Shown: positions 1-6,789 of the stretch, in pieces | Layout of the letters: every line of letters begins with the position of its first letter | Numbering within the stretch: the first letter of the stretch is position 1 | IMG/VR virus record: IMGVR_UViG_3300015368_000083 | Coordinates: 1-41,181 of that record | Source of the DNA: a virus | Length of the DNA stretch: 41,181 nt | Strand: one strand, 5' to 3' | Notes under the pieces: model-generated | The model's database searches: none | What the model was told of the DNA's origin: nothing | The model's input: the letters and a program-made list of their open reading frames with translations, nothing else | Made by a program: the position numbers and the translations under genes

Positions 1-55
1 CAAGGTCAAGTTCAAAACCCTGCAAATGTCGCACTTGTTGAGTGTAGTTTGAGAA
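1..55. repeat. Terminal direct repeat, copy 1 (assembly overlap)
   Basis: Bases 1-55 are identical to 41127-41181. A perfect 55-base repeat at both contig ends is the usual signature of a circular assembly graph closed with an odd k-mer. The terminase gene reads in frame across it, which confirms the join. It is most likely an assembly overlap rather than a biological terminal repeat. Confidence 0.95.
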
Positions 56-625
56 GTACAGCTTAGATTTTCCACCAGTTTCATGCCAAATTTCGATAGA
101 CAGCACGTTTGCGCCGTCTGTTCTATAAGATTTATCGTCAATGCACTCAAACGGGATACTACCTGTACCCAGCTTGTACGATTGTTTAATGTCATCACAT
201 CCAAGCAGCTTGGACTGTAAAGTTTTCGCAACTTGCTCCCAAGATTCACCAGAACACATAGCAATAATGGGTTTGTCCCACTTCTTGCCTTTCCAGTTTT
301 TGGGGTATCTGCCTGTCAGGTGGTAAGCAGTCTCATAGGTAGACGCAATCGTTTTTCCCGCACGGTTGGCAGCAATCATGCCTCTACGGGTAAAGTGTGC
401 GCCAGTTTCAAAAAACTCTTGCTGGTACTTGAAAGGCCGAAACCATTTCAATGTGTTGTACTGCATATCCTTGGCGACAACATCCCGCGCAGACTTCATT
501 TTGTTTAGCTGGTCAGGAGTAAGGTGCTTAATTGCAGATTTACCCCCAGCCAACTTGACCAAATGTTTTAAAGCTCTGTCCCGATAAATCGGTTGAATGT
601 AATCGCTTGATTCACTTTTTGCCAT
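1..625 (-). CDS. terL: Terminase large subunit, N-terminal part (crosses contig join)
   Basis: This is the start of the DNA-packaging ATPase/nuclease. The ATG at 625 opens MAKSESSDYIQ and the frame stays open to base 1, then continues at 41126 down to 40159, giving 530 residues in all. The ATPase P-loop AANRAGKT lies at about residues 85-92. Walker B (VVLDE, about 209-213) lies in the shared repeat or just across the join. The gene overlaps the small upstream gene by 14 nt. The family assignment rests on the Walker A/B pair, the C-terminal nuclease acidic residues and the position directly upstream of portal. A circular assembly would suit headful, circularly permuted packaging, but that is inference. 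Confidence 0.93.
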   Translation of the reverse strand, partial: MAKSESSDYIQPIYRDRALKHLVKLAGGKSAIKHLTPDQLNKMKSARDVVAKDMQYNTLKWFRPFKYQQEFFETGAHFTRRGMIAANRAGKTIASTYETAYHLTGRYPKNWKGKKWDKPIIAMCSGESWEQVAKTLQSKLLGCDDIKQSYKLGTGSIPFECIDDKSYRTDGANVLSIEIWHETGGKSKLYFSNYTQQVRHLQGFELDL

Positions 626-797
626 ACATATCGCGCAGTGTGAGTAGCAGGTCGGCAGCAGAAGCTAGGTAGTAAACATCCTGGGGTGGCAGTTTTCGAT
701 CTCCTTGAAGATCTTTCTGTAGCCACTCAAGTGTCTTTCTAGCGCACACTTCTGCTTGTGCCGACAACCTCTGCTGAAAAGCAGATTCTTCTATCAC
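612..797 (-). CDS. Small protein upstream of terminase
   Basis: About 61 residues, helical and charged (EESAFQQRLSAQ... RDMYGKK). I chose the GTG at 797 because it makes a GTGA overlap with the stop of the preceding gene (794); a second GTG at 803 is possible. It overlaps the terminase start by 14 nt, which suggests translational coupling. It is far shorter than a typical small terminase. The function is unknown. Confidence 0.7.
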   Translation of the reverse strand: MIEESAFQQRLSAQAEVCARKTLEWLQKDLQGDRKLPPQDVYYLASAADLLLTLRDMYGKK

Positions 798-1435
798 GCC
801 CACGGATCAACCACGTTCTTTTGGCTGATCTCTGTTGGGTCACGGTCAATCAGACTCCAAATGCCGCCACCCTTTTCGCCTGCACAATATTGATACAGCT
901 TGCGTCCACGTTCAGTGAATGTCCCATCAGGACGCTTCATCAAAGTCTCTGCTGTGCGAGGGTCATTCCAGGTATATTTTTCAGGCACACGCTGGCCAAA
1001 CTTATTAAGACGCTCACCCACAGCCATTTGATAGACAGGGCCAACAATTTGAAAAGTCAAAGTGCCGTTATCGTATTTGCGAAAATCAATGGCAACTTTT
1101 TCATCAGACTGGGGGTTAGTCGGATGGGGCATATTGGTTGCGCCAAAGTAATGAATTTGAGAATCAATATTGGGCAAATCAGTAGGCCGTTCAGGAAGAG
1201 GACCAAGATCGTCTTCAGGAATAAGTTCTTTTCGGTCAATGTACGGATTTACATCCGTCATGTAATCAACAGGAATTTTCTTGCCTTCAAGAGCGTTTTT
1301 AGCGACTTGATATTGATCTTCTTTTGGCTTACCAATAAGGTCTAACGCAATTTGTGTCTTGTCGTACACAAACTGCGCTAGTTCTTTAGCTGTTGGAAGA
1401 TCCAGTTTTAATGCTTCAATGTCATACGTTGCCAT
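794..1435 (-). CDS. Hypothetical protein of the packaging region
   Basis: 213 residues starting with MATYDIEALK, preceded by AGGAATAGC as ribosome-binding site. It has an N-terminal helical segment, a proline-rich middle (about 75-100) and a globular-looking C-terminal half with several Trp and Tyr residues, ending VVDPWA. There is no signal peptide or membrane segment. It sits in the leftward late operon two genes upstream of terminase, so a head or packaging role is plausible, but I do not recognise the family. Confidence 0.8.
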   Translation of the reverse strand: MATYDIEALKLDLPTAKELAQFVYDKTQIALDLIGKPKEDQYQVAKNALEGKKIPVDYMTDVNPYIDRKELIPEDDLGPLPERPTDLPNIDSQIHYFGATNMPHPTNPQSDEKVAIDFRKYDNGTLTFQIVGPVYQMAVGERLNKFGQRVPEKYTWNDPRTAETLMKRPDGTFTERGRKLYQYCAGEKGGGIWSLIDRDPTEISQKNVVDPWA

Positions 1436-1447
1436 GCTATTCCTAAG

Positions 1448-1648
1448 TTATACAGCGTCTGCTGCGGGTTCTTGTTTCACAACTTCTGCTGCGGGTTCTA
1501 CTTCAGCAGGTTCTGCTGCTGGGTATTCATCGCCAATTTGTGGCTTGTGTTTTGCCACATAAGCAAAATCAATTCCAATTTCAGTGCCATCAGCAGCCAC
1601 AACAAAAATGCTGCCTGCCTCATCACGCTTGAAGTCTACGATTTTCAT
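1448..1648 (-). CDS. Small acidic protein with Ala/Glu/Pro tail
   Basis: 66 residues. I chose the ATG at 1648 (MKIVDFKRDE), with CAAAGG upstream, over longer readings that would run into the neighbouring gene. Residues 1-45 look like a small beta-rich domain. Residues 46-66 are a low-complexity tail of alternating EPAAE units with matching short DNA repeats. Possibly a minor virion or head-decoration protein. Function unknown. Confidence 0.72.
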   Translation of the reverse strand: MKIVDFKRDEAGSIFVVAADGTEIGIDFAYVAKHKPQIGDEYPAAEPAEVEPAAEVVKQEPAADAV

Positions 1649-1649
1649 G

Positions 1650-1874
1650 TTAAACCTTTGAGGGAAGTTTAGGTGTGGTGAATTTCTTGCCATTCACATT
1701 GTTCAAATGCGGGTCAGACAAAGGATTCTGATTGAATGTCTTGCCAACAGCAGTAGCCAGCATTGCTGAACGCTTATGGCTACCAGCAAAAGCGTCAAGC
1801 TTCTTGTTGATACCTTTGGTCAGGCCAGCAGTCATTGCTTTGCCGCCAGAAATAACTTTACCGTATGCAGACAT
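1650..1874 (-). CDS. Small basic protein
   Basis: 74 residues, rich in Lys, Gly and Ala (MSAYGKVISGGKAM...). It begins 3 nt after the stop of the upstream gene and ends 1 nt before the next start, so it belongs to the same transcript. Charge and size fit a structural or DNA-associated minor component. I do not recognise a family. Confidence 0.7.
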   Translation of the reverse strand: MSAYGKVISGGKAMTAGLTKGINKKLDAFAGSHKRSAMLATAVGKTFNQNPLSDPHLNNVNGKKFTTPKLPSKV

Positions 1875-1877
1875 AAA

Positions 1878-2144
1878 TTACCCCAGGTGGTTTTTAACGG
1901 ACTTGCTCATGTATGCGTCATTGTTTGGCGTCTTGTCATAGCACTTAGGAGTGCTGACAGAAACTTTGTTGCCAATAGGAAACACATTGCCACCAGCTTT
2001 AGGAGCGCCTTGTTGACCCTTAGGGCCAGACACGCCATGAAATGGGCCGGTCACATTGGTAGCGCCACCCTTTTTGCTGGGAATATCTTTAGAAACATTA
2101 CCCTTGCGATTAGGCGCTTGGGCAAATTGGAAATTGGTAGTCAT
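1878..2144 (-). CDS. Small Gly/Lys/Asn-rich protein
   Basis: 88 residues, low complexity, basic (MTTNFQFAQAPNRKGN...). AAAGG lies upstream of the ATG. It overlaps the end of the upstream gene by 4 nt. The composition suggests an extended or disordered protein. Function unknown; the position is between the candidate small terminase and terminase. Confidence 0.7.
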   Translation of the reverse strand: MTTNFQFAQAPNRKGNVSKDIPSKKGGATNVTGPFHGVSGPKGQQGAPKAGGNVFPIGNKVSVSTPKCYDKTPNNDAYMSKSVKNHLG

Positions 2145-2299
2145 TTTTTACCTTTCGTTTTGCGCTCACCTTTTTCAGAGGCCTCACGCTTCTCAGAATA
2201 TGCAATTGCAACTGCTTGCTTTTGCGGCTTACCAGCTTTCATCTCAGCTTTGATGTTTGATTTAAACGCTTTGGCTGATGTGGATTTCTTCAGGGGCAT
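2141..2299 (-). CDS. Small DUF6496-like basic protein
   Basis: 52 residues. The ATG at 2299 (MPLKKSTSAKAF) has AAAGG upstream. Residues 12-35 carry the pattern (sNIKaEmkaGKPqKQAvAIAys) seen in many small phage proteins of the DUF6496 type. The C-terminal third is almost all Lys/Glu/Arg. Family recall is from the motif only; the biological role is unknown. Confidence 0.72.
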   Translation of the reverse strand: MPLKKSTSAKAFKSNIKAEMKAGKPQKQAVAIAYSEKREASEKGERKTKGKK

Positions 2300-2300
2300 T

Positions 2301-2801
2301 TTATACCTTTCTAAGAGCTTGCAGGAAATCATCCAAGGCATCATCAGCAGACACCTCTTCCTCTTTGTTCACGTTATTAACGTGTTCAATAGAAATTATA
2401 GGGGCTCTTGAGGATTCAAAGGGAGCTAATTTATCAGCAATCTTAGCCTTGTCCTTGATGTCTAGCTCATCAGACTGCATAGCATCAATCAAGACCTCCA
2501 TAGCGGTCTTCAGTGGGGACAAGCCCTTGGCGGCACGTTCATCGTTTAGCTTGTTAAACAAAGCGCCGTATTCGGTTACTCGGTTGACAATAGATTTAGG
2601 CCGACCAGCTACATTGGCAATAGGTTCAGGCCGAGGCTCTTTTGGTGGTTGCTGACCAGTAACAATATTAAGTGCTTTCTTTTCAGCCTTCTTCATCTGA
2701 TAATACTGACGCTTTTGTTCTTTTAATTCGTCACTAGAAACATGACTGCCTTCAGGCCGAATATTTCCGTGAATTAAATCATCTGGATGTGGTAGTTTCA
2801 T
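2301..2801 (-). CDS. Candidate terminase small subunit
   Basis: 166 residues: an N-terminal charged region, a GRPKS motif near residue 67, then helices containing LKTAMEVLIDAM and DIKDKAKIADKLAPFESSR, and an acidic tail. Such central and C-terminal helices followed by APIISIEHV are common in phage proteins at the small-terminase position. It is the only protein of suitable size upstream of terL, three to six genes away. It is coupled to the GNAT-like gene by an ATGA overlap. The small-terminase call is an inference; the alternative is a generic packaging-region DNA-binding protein. Confidence 0.5.
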   Translation of the reverse strand: MKLPHPDDLIHGNIRPEGSHVSSDELKEQKRQYYQMKKAEKKALNIVTGQQPPKEPRPEPIANVAGRPKSIVNRVTEYGALFNKLNDERAAKGLSPLKTAMEVLIDAMQSDELDIKDKAKIADKLAPFESSRAPIISIEHVNNVNKEEEVSADDALDDFLQALRKV

Positions 2802-3316
2802 ATTAATCCCTTAATAGCATTCTCTGTTCTGATCCAGGCATAAGAGCCATTAACAGTAAACCCACGTTTCTGATGTATTCTCATAAACGCATTATGTTCT
2901 GTTCTGATACTGGTTGAGCAGATAACCGGAATACCCCAAGTGCTTGCCCACAATATATGCTGGTCAATCATCTCATTTAAAAGACGTACACGCATACGAG
3001 GAGAAAGAGACAGGTCAACATGATGGAATTTAGCATTGCTGATTTCTTCATTAGCATAAGTCGTATATCCACCACGGTCAAACCAACAGTACCCCAATAG
3101 CTTTTGTGTATCACGGGCAATATCATATTCCCTGCAAACCGCAAGGAACTCTCTTCCCTTGTCAAACAGCTGAACAGTAGAAGCAATGGTCACGTTCTTA
3201 CGGAACACTGCTTTGTCTCTCGTCAGTATGCCATCAGCCTCTGTACCAAACACACTGTCAGCCATCTCTACTATTTCATCCACATCATGCAGTGGGTGTG
3301 CCAATGTCCATTCCAT
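2798..3316 (-). CDS. GNAT-like acetyltransferase
   Basis: 172 residues. The ATG at 3316 (MEWTLAHPLHDVDE) follows a strong AAGGAG box, so I rejected upstream starts. The C-terminal half looks like a GNAT fold: a strand LGYCWFDRGGYTTY, a long helix with RVRLLNEMIDQHILWA, and HNAFMRIHQKRGFTVNG where the cofactor-binding region would end. Phages often carry such a gene near terminase. Substrate unknown. It is the first gene of the leftward late operon. Confidence 0.65.
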   Translation of the reverse strand: MEWTLAHPLHDVDEIVEMADSVFGTEADGILTRDKAVFRKNVTIASTVQLFDKGREFLAVCREYDIARDTQKLLGYCWFDRGGYTTYANEEISNAKFHHVDLSLSPRMRVRLLNEMIDQHILWASTWGIPVICSTSIRTEHNAFMRIHQKRGFTVNGSYAWIRTENAIKGLI

Positions 3317-3338
3317 ACATTCTCCTTGCAATGCGCGA

Positions 3339-3344
3339 ATTGTA
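3339..3344 (-). promoter_or_regulatory. Candidate late-operon promoter (extended -10)
   Basis: On the minus strand TGCTACAAT matches an extended -10 element (TGnTATAAT with one change). It sits about 22 nt upstream of the first late-gene ATG, leaving room for the AAGGAG site. No good -35 hexamer was found, which extended -10 promoters do not strictly need. It is preceded by long T and A tracts. Confidence 0.4.
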
Positions 3345-3540
3345 GCAACCAAAAAAGTTTTAGGGAAAAAATTTTATACAGGACTGCGAGTACTACATTT
3401 CTGTAGGCAGATTCTTTGTATAACCCCGTGTATTCTGGCACTTACAAGCCTTTTTACAGGTCTTTGTAATACTACTGTTCTAGTCTTTGTGCTGGATTAG
3501 TTATAGGGGGAAAAGTTTTTAAATAAAATTTGGGAATGGG

Positions 3541-3711
3541 TGACCGGGCCCCCTAACCTCACCCTGGATCCAGCCCTACCCTCTAGGGGGGTACAACGCA
3601 TTTAAACGGCTTTCTAGGGGGGTTTAAGGTATAGCTAGGGGGGTAGTAGCCTTGCAAGTATTTATTGCGTCATAGAGGCTTTGTGATTGTCTGGTGATGG
3701 GGGCCCGGTCA
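3541..3711. repeat. 13-bp inverted repeat enclosing phased operator-like repeats
   Basis: TGACCGGGCCCCC at 3541-3553 is the exact reverse complement of GGGGGCCCGGTCA at 3699-3711, with 145 bp between. Inside lie three exact copies of CTAGGGGGGT starting at 3583, 3614 and 3635, spaced 31 and 21 bp, close to three and two helical turns. All copies point the same way. This looks like a multi-site protein-binding region. Confidence 0.8.
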
Positions 3712-4016
3712 TTTTTGGTTTTTCTCTGAAGATGAATGATTAGAATCACGGCGATGGAAAGCCTATAAGCAATTGTGTCTCTCTCTATGTTCTCTCTCTG
3801 TAGAAAGGCATAGACTGGCCTTGGGTTTAACCTTGTTTTTTCTTTTCATATGCGCACCAGAGTCAGATTCCCATGCGCCTGGCATCATAGTTTTTGGCTA
3901 TCAATTAGGTCAAACCAATAGAATATCTTGATTACACTTGATTAGAATTAGATAGTTCTAAGGGTTAACGATATAAGGGTTTTGGAGCTATCAATAGAAT
4001 CAACAACTTACGAGAG

Positions 4017-4044
4017 TTGGCATGATTCTTCCCTGCTATATATG
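4017..4044 (+). promoter_or_regulatory. Candidate rightward promoter
   Basis: TTGGCA at 4017-4022 (five of six matches to a sigma-70 -35 box) is followed after 16 nt by TATATG at 4039-4044, within TGCTATATAT. Transcription would start near 4051, with the first ATG at 4098. Confidence 0.4.
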
Positions 4045-4097
4045 TGTAAGGCACAGTTTTTGGGCCTTGCATTGTCAACATTCAATAGGAAACCAAC

Positions 4098-4313
4098 ATG
4101 ACAAAAACTCAATACAGGATGCACCTGCGAAGCATAAAAGACAACGGGTTGCAATACACAATAGACCATGTAGACAAGATGACCGGATACAAGCTCGCCA
4201 AGCTCGATATTTTGGCCAACCAACCCGATCTATTGGCTTGGCGCGTTAAGTGGCTTGCAAGCCCCGATACAAGCCCCAAAAACATCATCAAATTAACTTC
4301 CCCAATTTTGTGA
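4098..4313 (+). CDS. Small hypothetical protein
   Basis: 71 residues (MTKTQYRMHLRSIKDN...), preceded by AGGAAACCAAC. Basic and probably helical, with no membrane segment. First gene of a four-gene rightward operon that ends at the terminator at 5526-5549. Family unknown; an early regulator would fit size and position but there is no direct evidence. Confidence 0.65.
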   Translation: MTKTQYRMHLRSIKDNGLQYTIDHVDKMTGYKLAKLDILANQPDLLAWRVKWLASPDTSPKNIIKLTSPIL

Positions 4314-4321
4314 GGCCAACC

Positions 4322-4576
4322 ATGCTTACACAAGATCAACTCAACACAATCGGCGGCGATTCTGTATTTGAATTTGAAGCCACTGTCGGTATCGGTAACG
4401 AACCCGTGATTGTGCGCCTAGCATACGAATACGATGCATCAGGCATTTATAATGAAACAATCGATACTATCCGCACCGAATCGGGTTTTCCGATTATGGA
4501 TTATTTAGACGAATCGGTAATTGATGATTTATGCATACTGGGTTGCAAACTGTTAAACGAAAAAGAGGTTTATTAA
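4322..4576 (+). CDS. Small acidic hypothetical protein
   Basis: 84 residues. The ATG at 4322 (MLTQDQLNTIGG) has GAGG upstream and sits 8 nt after the previous stop. It is strongly acidic, with a beta-rich N-terminal half (VFEFEATVGIGNEPVIVRLAYEY) and a helical end. Small acidic early phage proteins sometimes act as DNA mimics or host inhibitors; nothing here proves that. Confidence 0.68.
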   Translation: MLTQDQLNTIGGDSVFEFEATVGIGNEPVIVRLAYEYDASGIYNETIDTIRTESGFPIMDYLDESVIDDLCILGCKLLNEKEVY

Positions 4577-4577
4577 T

Positions 4578-4670
4578 ATGAAATACTTTATCCGTGACTT
4601 AATCCATGCGATTATCTTTGCATTAACTATTGGCTCACCAATGATTATATATATGATTTATTATATGTAA
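4578..4670 (+). CDS. 30-residue single-span membrane peptide
   Basis: ATG at 4578, one base after the stop of the preceding gene. The peptide is MKYFIRDLIHAIIFALTIGS followed by PMIIYMIYYM: a charged N-terminal segment, then one hydrophobic span of about 20 residues. It is too short for routine gene finding, but the spacing and composition support translation. Function unknown. Confidence 0.45.
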   Translation: MKYFIRDLIHAIIFALTIGSPMIIYMIYYM

Positions 4671-4681
4671 ATCATAGACTG

Positions 4682-4729
4682 TAAACCCTTAGTGATAGGG
4701 GTTTATGGCCTAGTATTTACTAGGGTTTA
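4682..4729 (+). promoter_or_regulatory. Tandem hairpins in leader of GP88-like gene
   Basis: Two adjacent inverted repeats: AAACCC (4683-4688) with GGGTTT (4699-4704), and CCTAGTA (4709-4715) with TACTAGG (4718-4724) around a two-base loop. They lie between the membrane peptide and the next ATG at 4753. They could attenuate transcription or bind a regulator. There is no long T run, so a simple terminator is unlikely. Confidence 0.45.
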
Positions 4730-4752
4730 ATAATTCACGAAATGGAAATAAT

Positions 4753-5508
4753 ATGCAAAATCCTTACAAAATCATCCTCAAATCATTGGGTTTACAGTAT
4801 CGCCCTATATTGGGAGAGTCATCAACCAAAACAATCAAGGGCGAGAAGATAGGTTATCTCACTGGTATCGTTTACCTTGTGCCTGATGAAAATCTATGCC
4901 CTCTAGCCCTCCTTGCGGGTTGTTTCCATGGTTGTTTGAATAGCGCGGGTCGTGGTGCTTTCAATAGCGTTCAAAAAGCCCGTAAGGCTAAAACCCAATT
5001 CTTTTATGATCACCAGTTAGCCTTTTTATTGTCTTTATGCGCCGATACATGGGCGATTGAACGTAAGGCTAAGCGCTTGGGTTTTAAGCCTCTTGTGCGT
5101 CCTAATGGCACTAGTGATATCCCTTTTGAGAATTTGATCATATGGGAGGGGAAAAACCTTTTTCAGTTATTCCCTGATGTTCAGTTTTACGACTATACAA
5201 AACATCCCTCACGTTCACTAGAGGGCAAAACATTGGGCAACTATGATTTGACCTACTCGTTTAGCGCCATCACGCCTAAGCCCATCAGTATCAAGGGTTT
5301 AACCAATCGCAACAATTCTCGCGTGGCTGTCGTATTCCAAAAACAAGCCGATATCCCTGAATCGTTTAGGGGTTGGGATGTCATAGATGGAGACAATACA
5401 GACGTTAGGCATATTGAGCCAAAAAATGTAGTTGTAGCCTTGTATGCAAAAGGTAAAGCAAAACACGATACAAGCGGATTTACTCAAATACAAGGGATTC
5501 ACTACTAA
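4753..5508 (+). CDS. GP88-like protein (DUF7227/GP88 family)
   Basis: 251 residues. The core matches the phage GP88 pattern as I remember it: NLCPLALLAGC.HGCLNSAGRG (about 47-68, three cysteines), a following helix with QKARKAKTQFFYDHQLAF, then VRPNGTSDIPFE (about 114-126) and FPDVQFYDYTKHPSRS (about 140-155). The C-terminal part has VVFQKQADIPESFRGWDVIDGD. The cysteine cluster suggests metal binding; the biochemical role of the family is not established to my knowledge. Last gene of the short rightward operon, directly followed by a terminator. Confidence 0.72.
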   Translation: MQNPYKIILKSLGLQYRPILGESSTKTIKGEKIGYLTGIVYLVPDENLCPLALLAGCFHGCLNSAGRGAFNSVQKARKAKTQFFYDHQLAFLLSLCADTWAIERKAKRLGFKPLVRPNGTSDIPFENLIIWEGKNLFQLFPDVQFYDYTKHPSRSLEGKTLGNYDLTYSFSAITPKPISIKGLTNRNNSRVAVVFQKQADIPESFRGWDVIDGDNTDVRHIEPKNVVVALYAKGKAKHDTSGFTQIQGIHY

Positions 5509-5525
5509 AAAGCAAAACCTAATCT

Positions 5526-5549
5526 AACCCGCTATTGAGCGGGTTTTTT
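5526..5549 (+). terminator. Intrinsic terminator of rightward operon
   Basis: Perfect 8-bp stem AACCCGCT / AGCGGGTT around loop ATTG, running into six T residues. It sits 18 nt after the stop of the GP88-like gene. Confidence 0.9.
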
Positions 5550-5568
5550 GCCTTGTTTTTTTCTTCGC

Positions 5569-5730
5569 GATAGCGTGGGCATAGGCGCGTCAATTTATAG
5601 CCGATAGGGCTAGGCATTGATACGTCTATTGATAGCGTAGAGGCTAGGCATTGGCGTGGGCGATAGCGTGGGCGTGAACATGGCATTGGTTAGCCGATAG
5701 CGTAGGCGCAGCATGGGCGATAGCGTGGGA
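5569..5730 (+). repeat. Iteron-like array, GATAGCGTRGGC
   Basis: Five copies of GATAGCGT(A/G)(G/A)G start at 5569, 5631, 5662, 5696 and 5719, with a weaker copy at 5603 (GATAGGGCTAGG). Spacings are 34, 28, 31, 34 and 23 bp. All copies are in the same orientation. Linking pieces such as GGCATTG and TAGGC also recur. The array lies between two convergent operons in a non-coding stretch, as expected for an origin or a regulatory array. Confidence 0.75.
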
Positions 5731-5922
5731 AATCCATTGAAGGGCATTTATAGGGCTTTTAAAGGCTTTTTATGGGTTTTGGCTATGCTGATATGTCTTT
5801 TGACGTTCATTGATTGTGTGCGATTCTATGCAATGTTGCGGAAAAACAACTGTATGAAAACACAATGTTGCGAAAAAACCACTGGGTGGAAACACATGAG
5901 AACTAGGGTAAACCCTATGTAA
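5713..5922 (+). CDS. Doubtful small membrane protein
   Basis: A 69-codon open frame whose start overlaps the last iteron and lacks a good ribosome-binding site. Residues about 20-37 (LWVLAMLICLLTFIDCVR) would span a membrane. The last third is encoded by two tandem 32-bp DNA repeats, which read in different frames. It may be a chance frame. Confidence 0.2.
   Translation: MGDSVGNPLKGIYRAFKGFLWVLAMLICLLTFIDCVRFYAMLRKNNCMKTQCCEKTTGWKHMRTRVNPM
5831..5894 (+). repeat. Two tandem 32-bp repeats
   Basis: 5831-5862 and 5863-5894 match at about 27 of 32 positions, both starting CAATGTTGCG and ending AAACA. No gene clearly uses them. Confidence 0.7.
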
Positions 5923-6109
5923 TACCTTCTGAGGGGGGTAAAAATGGGCAAAATCCCCCACCAGGAAAGACCCCCCCCGGTCAAGAAAAATGACCCCCAT
6001 ATTAAAAATGACCCACCCTCAAGAATTTAGCCAGACCTTTTTAAAACTTTGACCTTTTTTTTGGAAGCAACAATATGGTTTGGCTGTTTGAAAATGGGTA
6101 GGGGGGCAT
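5923..6109. other. Non-coding stretch with G and C tracts
   Basis: No gene seen. It has GAGGGGGGT (5931-5939), a run of eight C flanked by GA and GG (about 5970), repeated AAAATGACCC units (about 5984-6015) and TAGGGGGGC (6099-6107). Together with the array to its left it forms a 600-bp region between convergent operons. Confidence 0.6.
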
Positions 6110-6133
6110 AAAAAAAGCCTCCCGAAAGAGGCT
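6110..6133 (-). terminator. Intrinsic terminator of leftward early operon
   Basis: On the minus strand AGCCTC / GAGGCT pair around a 6-nt loop and run into seven T residues (6110-6116). It sits 22 nt beyond the stop of the last gene (6155). Confidence 0.85.
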
Positions 6134-6154
6134 GTTAAGGAGACACACTATGAA

Positions 6155-6505
6155 TCAGGAAAGAAATCTTAGGCGATAAAGTGTACTGTCAATTTGATCG
6201 CCAATGCTGTCCAGCAGGTTCTGAATCTCACTGTCTGGTGGCATTACATCTCTGTTCTCCACAAAGTACTCGCGCAGTTCCTTCAGCTCTGTAAGGCCAT
6301 TCTCTGCTGGTGGGTAGTAGTCTGCTGGGAATTGGATGATCTCGCCTGTAACGCCTTGTGTGGCCTCTACCAGGGCATCAATCAGTTCAGGCAGTTCAGT
6401 GTAGAACTCACCCAAAGCCATGTGTTGGGCAAATGACTTGGTTTGCCAATGCAAAATGTGAGCGTTAGTTGCTGCGTGTAACAGCGTAAGAATGAATTCA
6501 CCCAT
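6155..6505 (-). CDS. Dps/ferritin-like DUF5856 protein
   Basis: 116 residues. The N-terminal half has the Dps-like pattern ATNAHILHWQTKSFAQHMAL, then GEFYTELPELIDALVEATQG, matching the DUF5856 phage family as I know it (His, Trp, Glu and Asp placed as in ferritin-like helices). A Dps-like protein could bind metal or DNA, but the residues needed for ferroxidase activity cannot be confirmed here. Last gene of the leftward early operon, directly before its terminator. Confidence 0.75.
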   Translation of the reverse strand: MGEFILTLLHAATNAHILHWQTKSFAQHMALGEFYTELPELIDALVEATQGVTGEIIQFPADYYPPAENGLTELKELREYFVENRDVMPPDSEIQNLLDSIGDQIDSTLYRLRFLS

Positions 6506-6516
6506 GATTGGCTCCT

Positions 6517-6789
6517 TTAGCGTGATTGTAGGCCATCTAGCAGGCGCTGGATAGTGATGTTGAGGGCATCCATTTCATCCATCTTCTTGAGTGCCCACAT
6601 ACGCTTTTGACCATGCCAACCCATCAATGCACCTTGATGGCAGGACTTGCACAAGGCTACACAAGTGTATTGCCTGTGCTGCTTAACGTGGTGGGCATCG
6701 CTTGGCCCTGGCTCATCACATATTGAACAAGGTAGTTCTTTGACTAACCCTAAATGCAGCCTCTCACGGGCGTTTAGTTTGTTATTCAT
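6517..6789 (-). CDS. HNH-type zinc endonuclease-like protein
   Basis: 90 residues. CSICDEPGPSDAHHVKQH (about 21-38) followed by CKSCHQGALMGWHGQKRMW (about 47-65) gives two Cys pairs, a His-His and a later His, the layout of an HNH/Ref-like nuclease. Similar small proteins accompany phage recombination genes. It overlaps the upstream gene by 4 nt. Nuclease activity is inferred from the motif; RNA or DNA binding without cleavage is possible. Confidence 0.72.
   Translation of the reverse strand: MNNKLNARERLHLGLVKELPCSICDEPGPSDAHHVKQHRQYTCVALCKSCHQGALMGWHGQKRMWALKKMDEMDALNITIQRLLDGLQSR

Larger units (their letters stand above)
3317..4097. other. Main non-coding regulatory region
   Basis: A 780-bp stretch without a convincing gene, between the leftward late operon and the rightward small-gene operon. 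It holds a candidate late promoter (3339-3344), a 13-bp inverted repeat with three phased repeats inside it (3541-3711), CT-rich runs (3777-3800), a small hairpin AAGGC/GCCTT followed by a T-rich run (about 3805-3845), an AT-rich stretch (3900-3990) and a candidate rightward promoter (4017-4044). A replication-origin or packaging role is possible but unproved. Confidence 0.7.

Noticed and set aside
3480-3711. G-quadruplex formed by the G6 tracts
   Set aside because: The tracts are separated by 11-21 nt, too far apart for a canonical quadruplex; phased protein sites are a simpler reading.
5569-5730. CRISPR array
   Set aside because: Repeats are only about 12 bp with irregular 23-34 bp steps and variable linkers that repeat each other; no cas genes.
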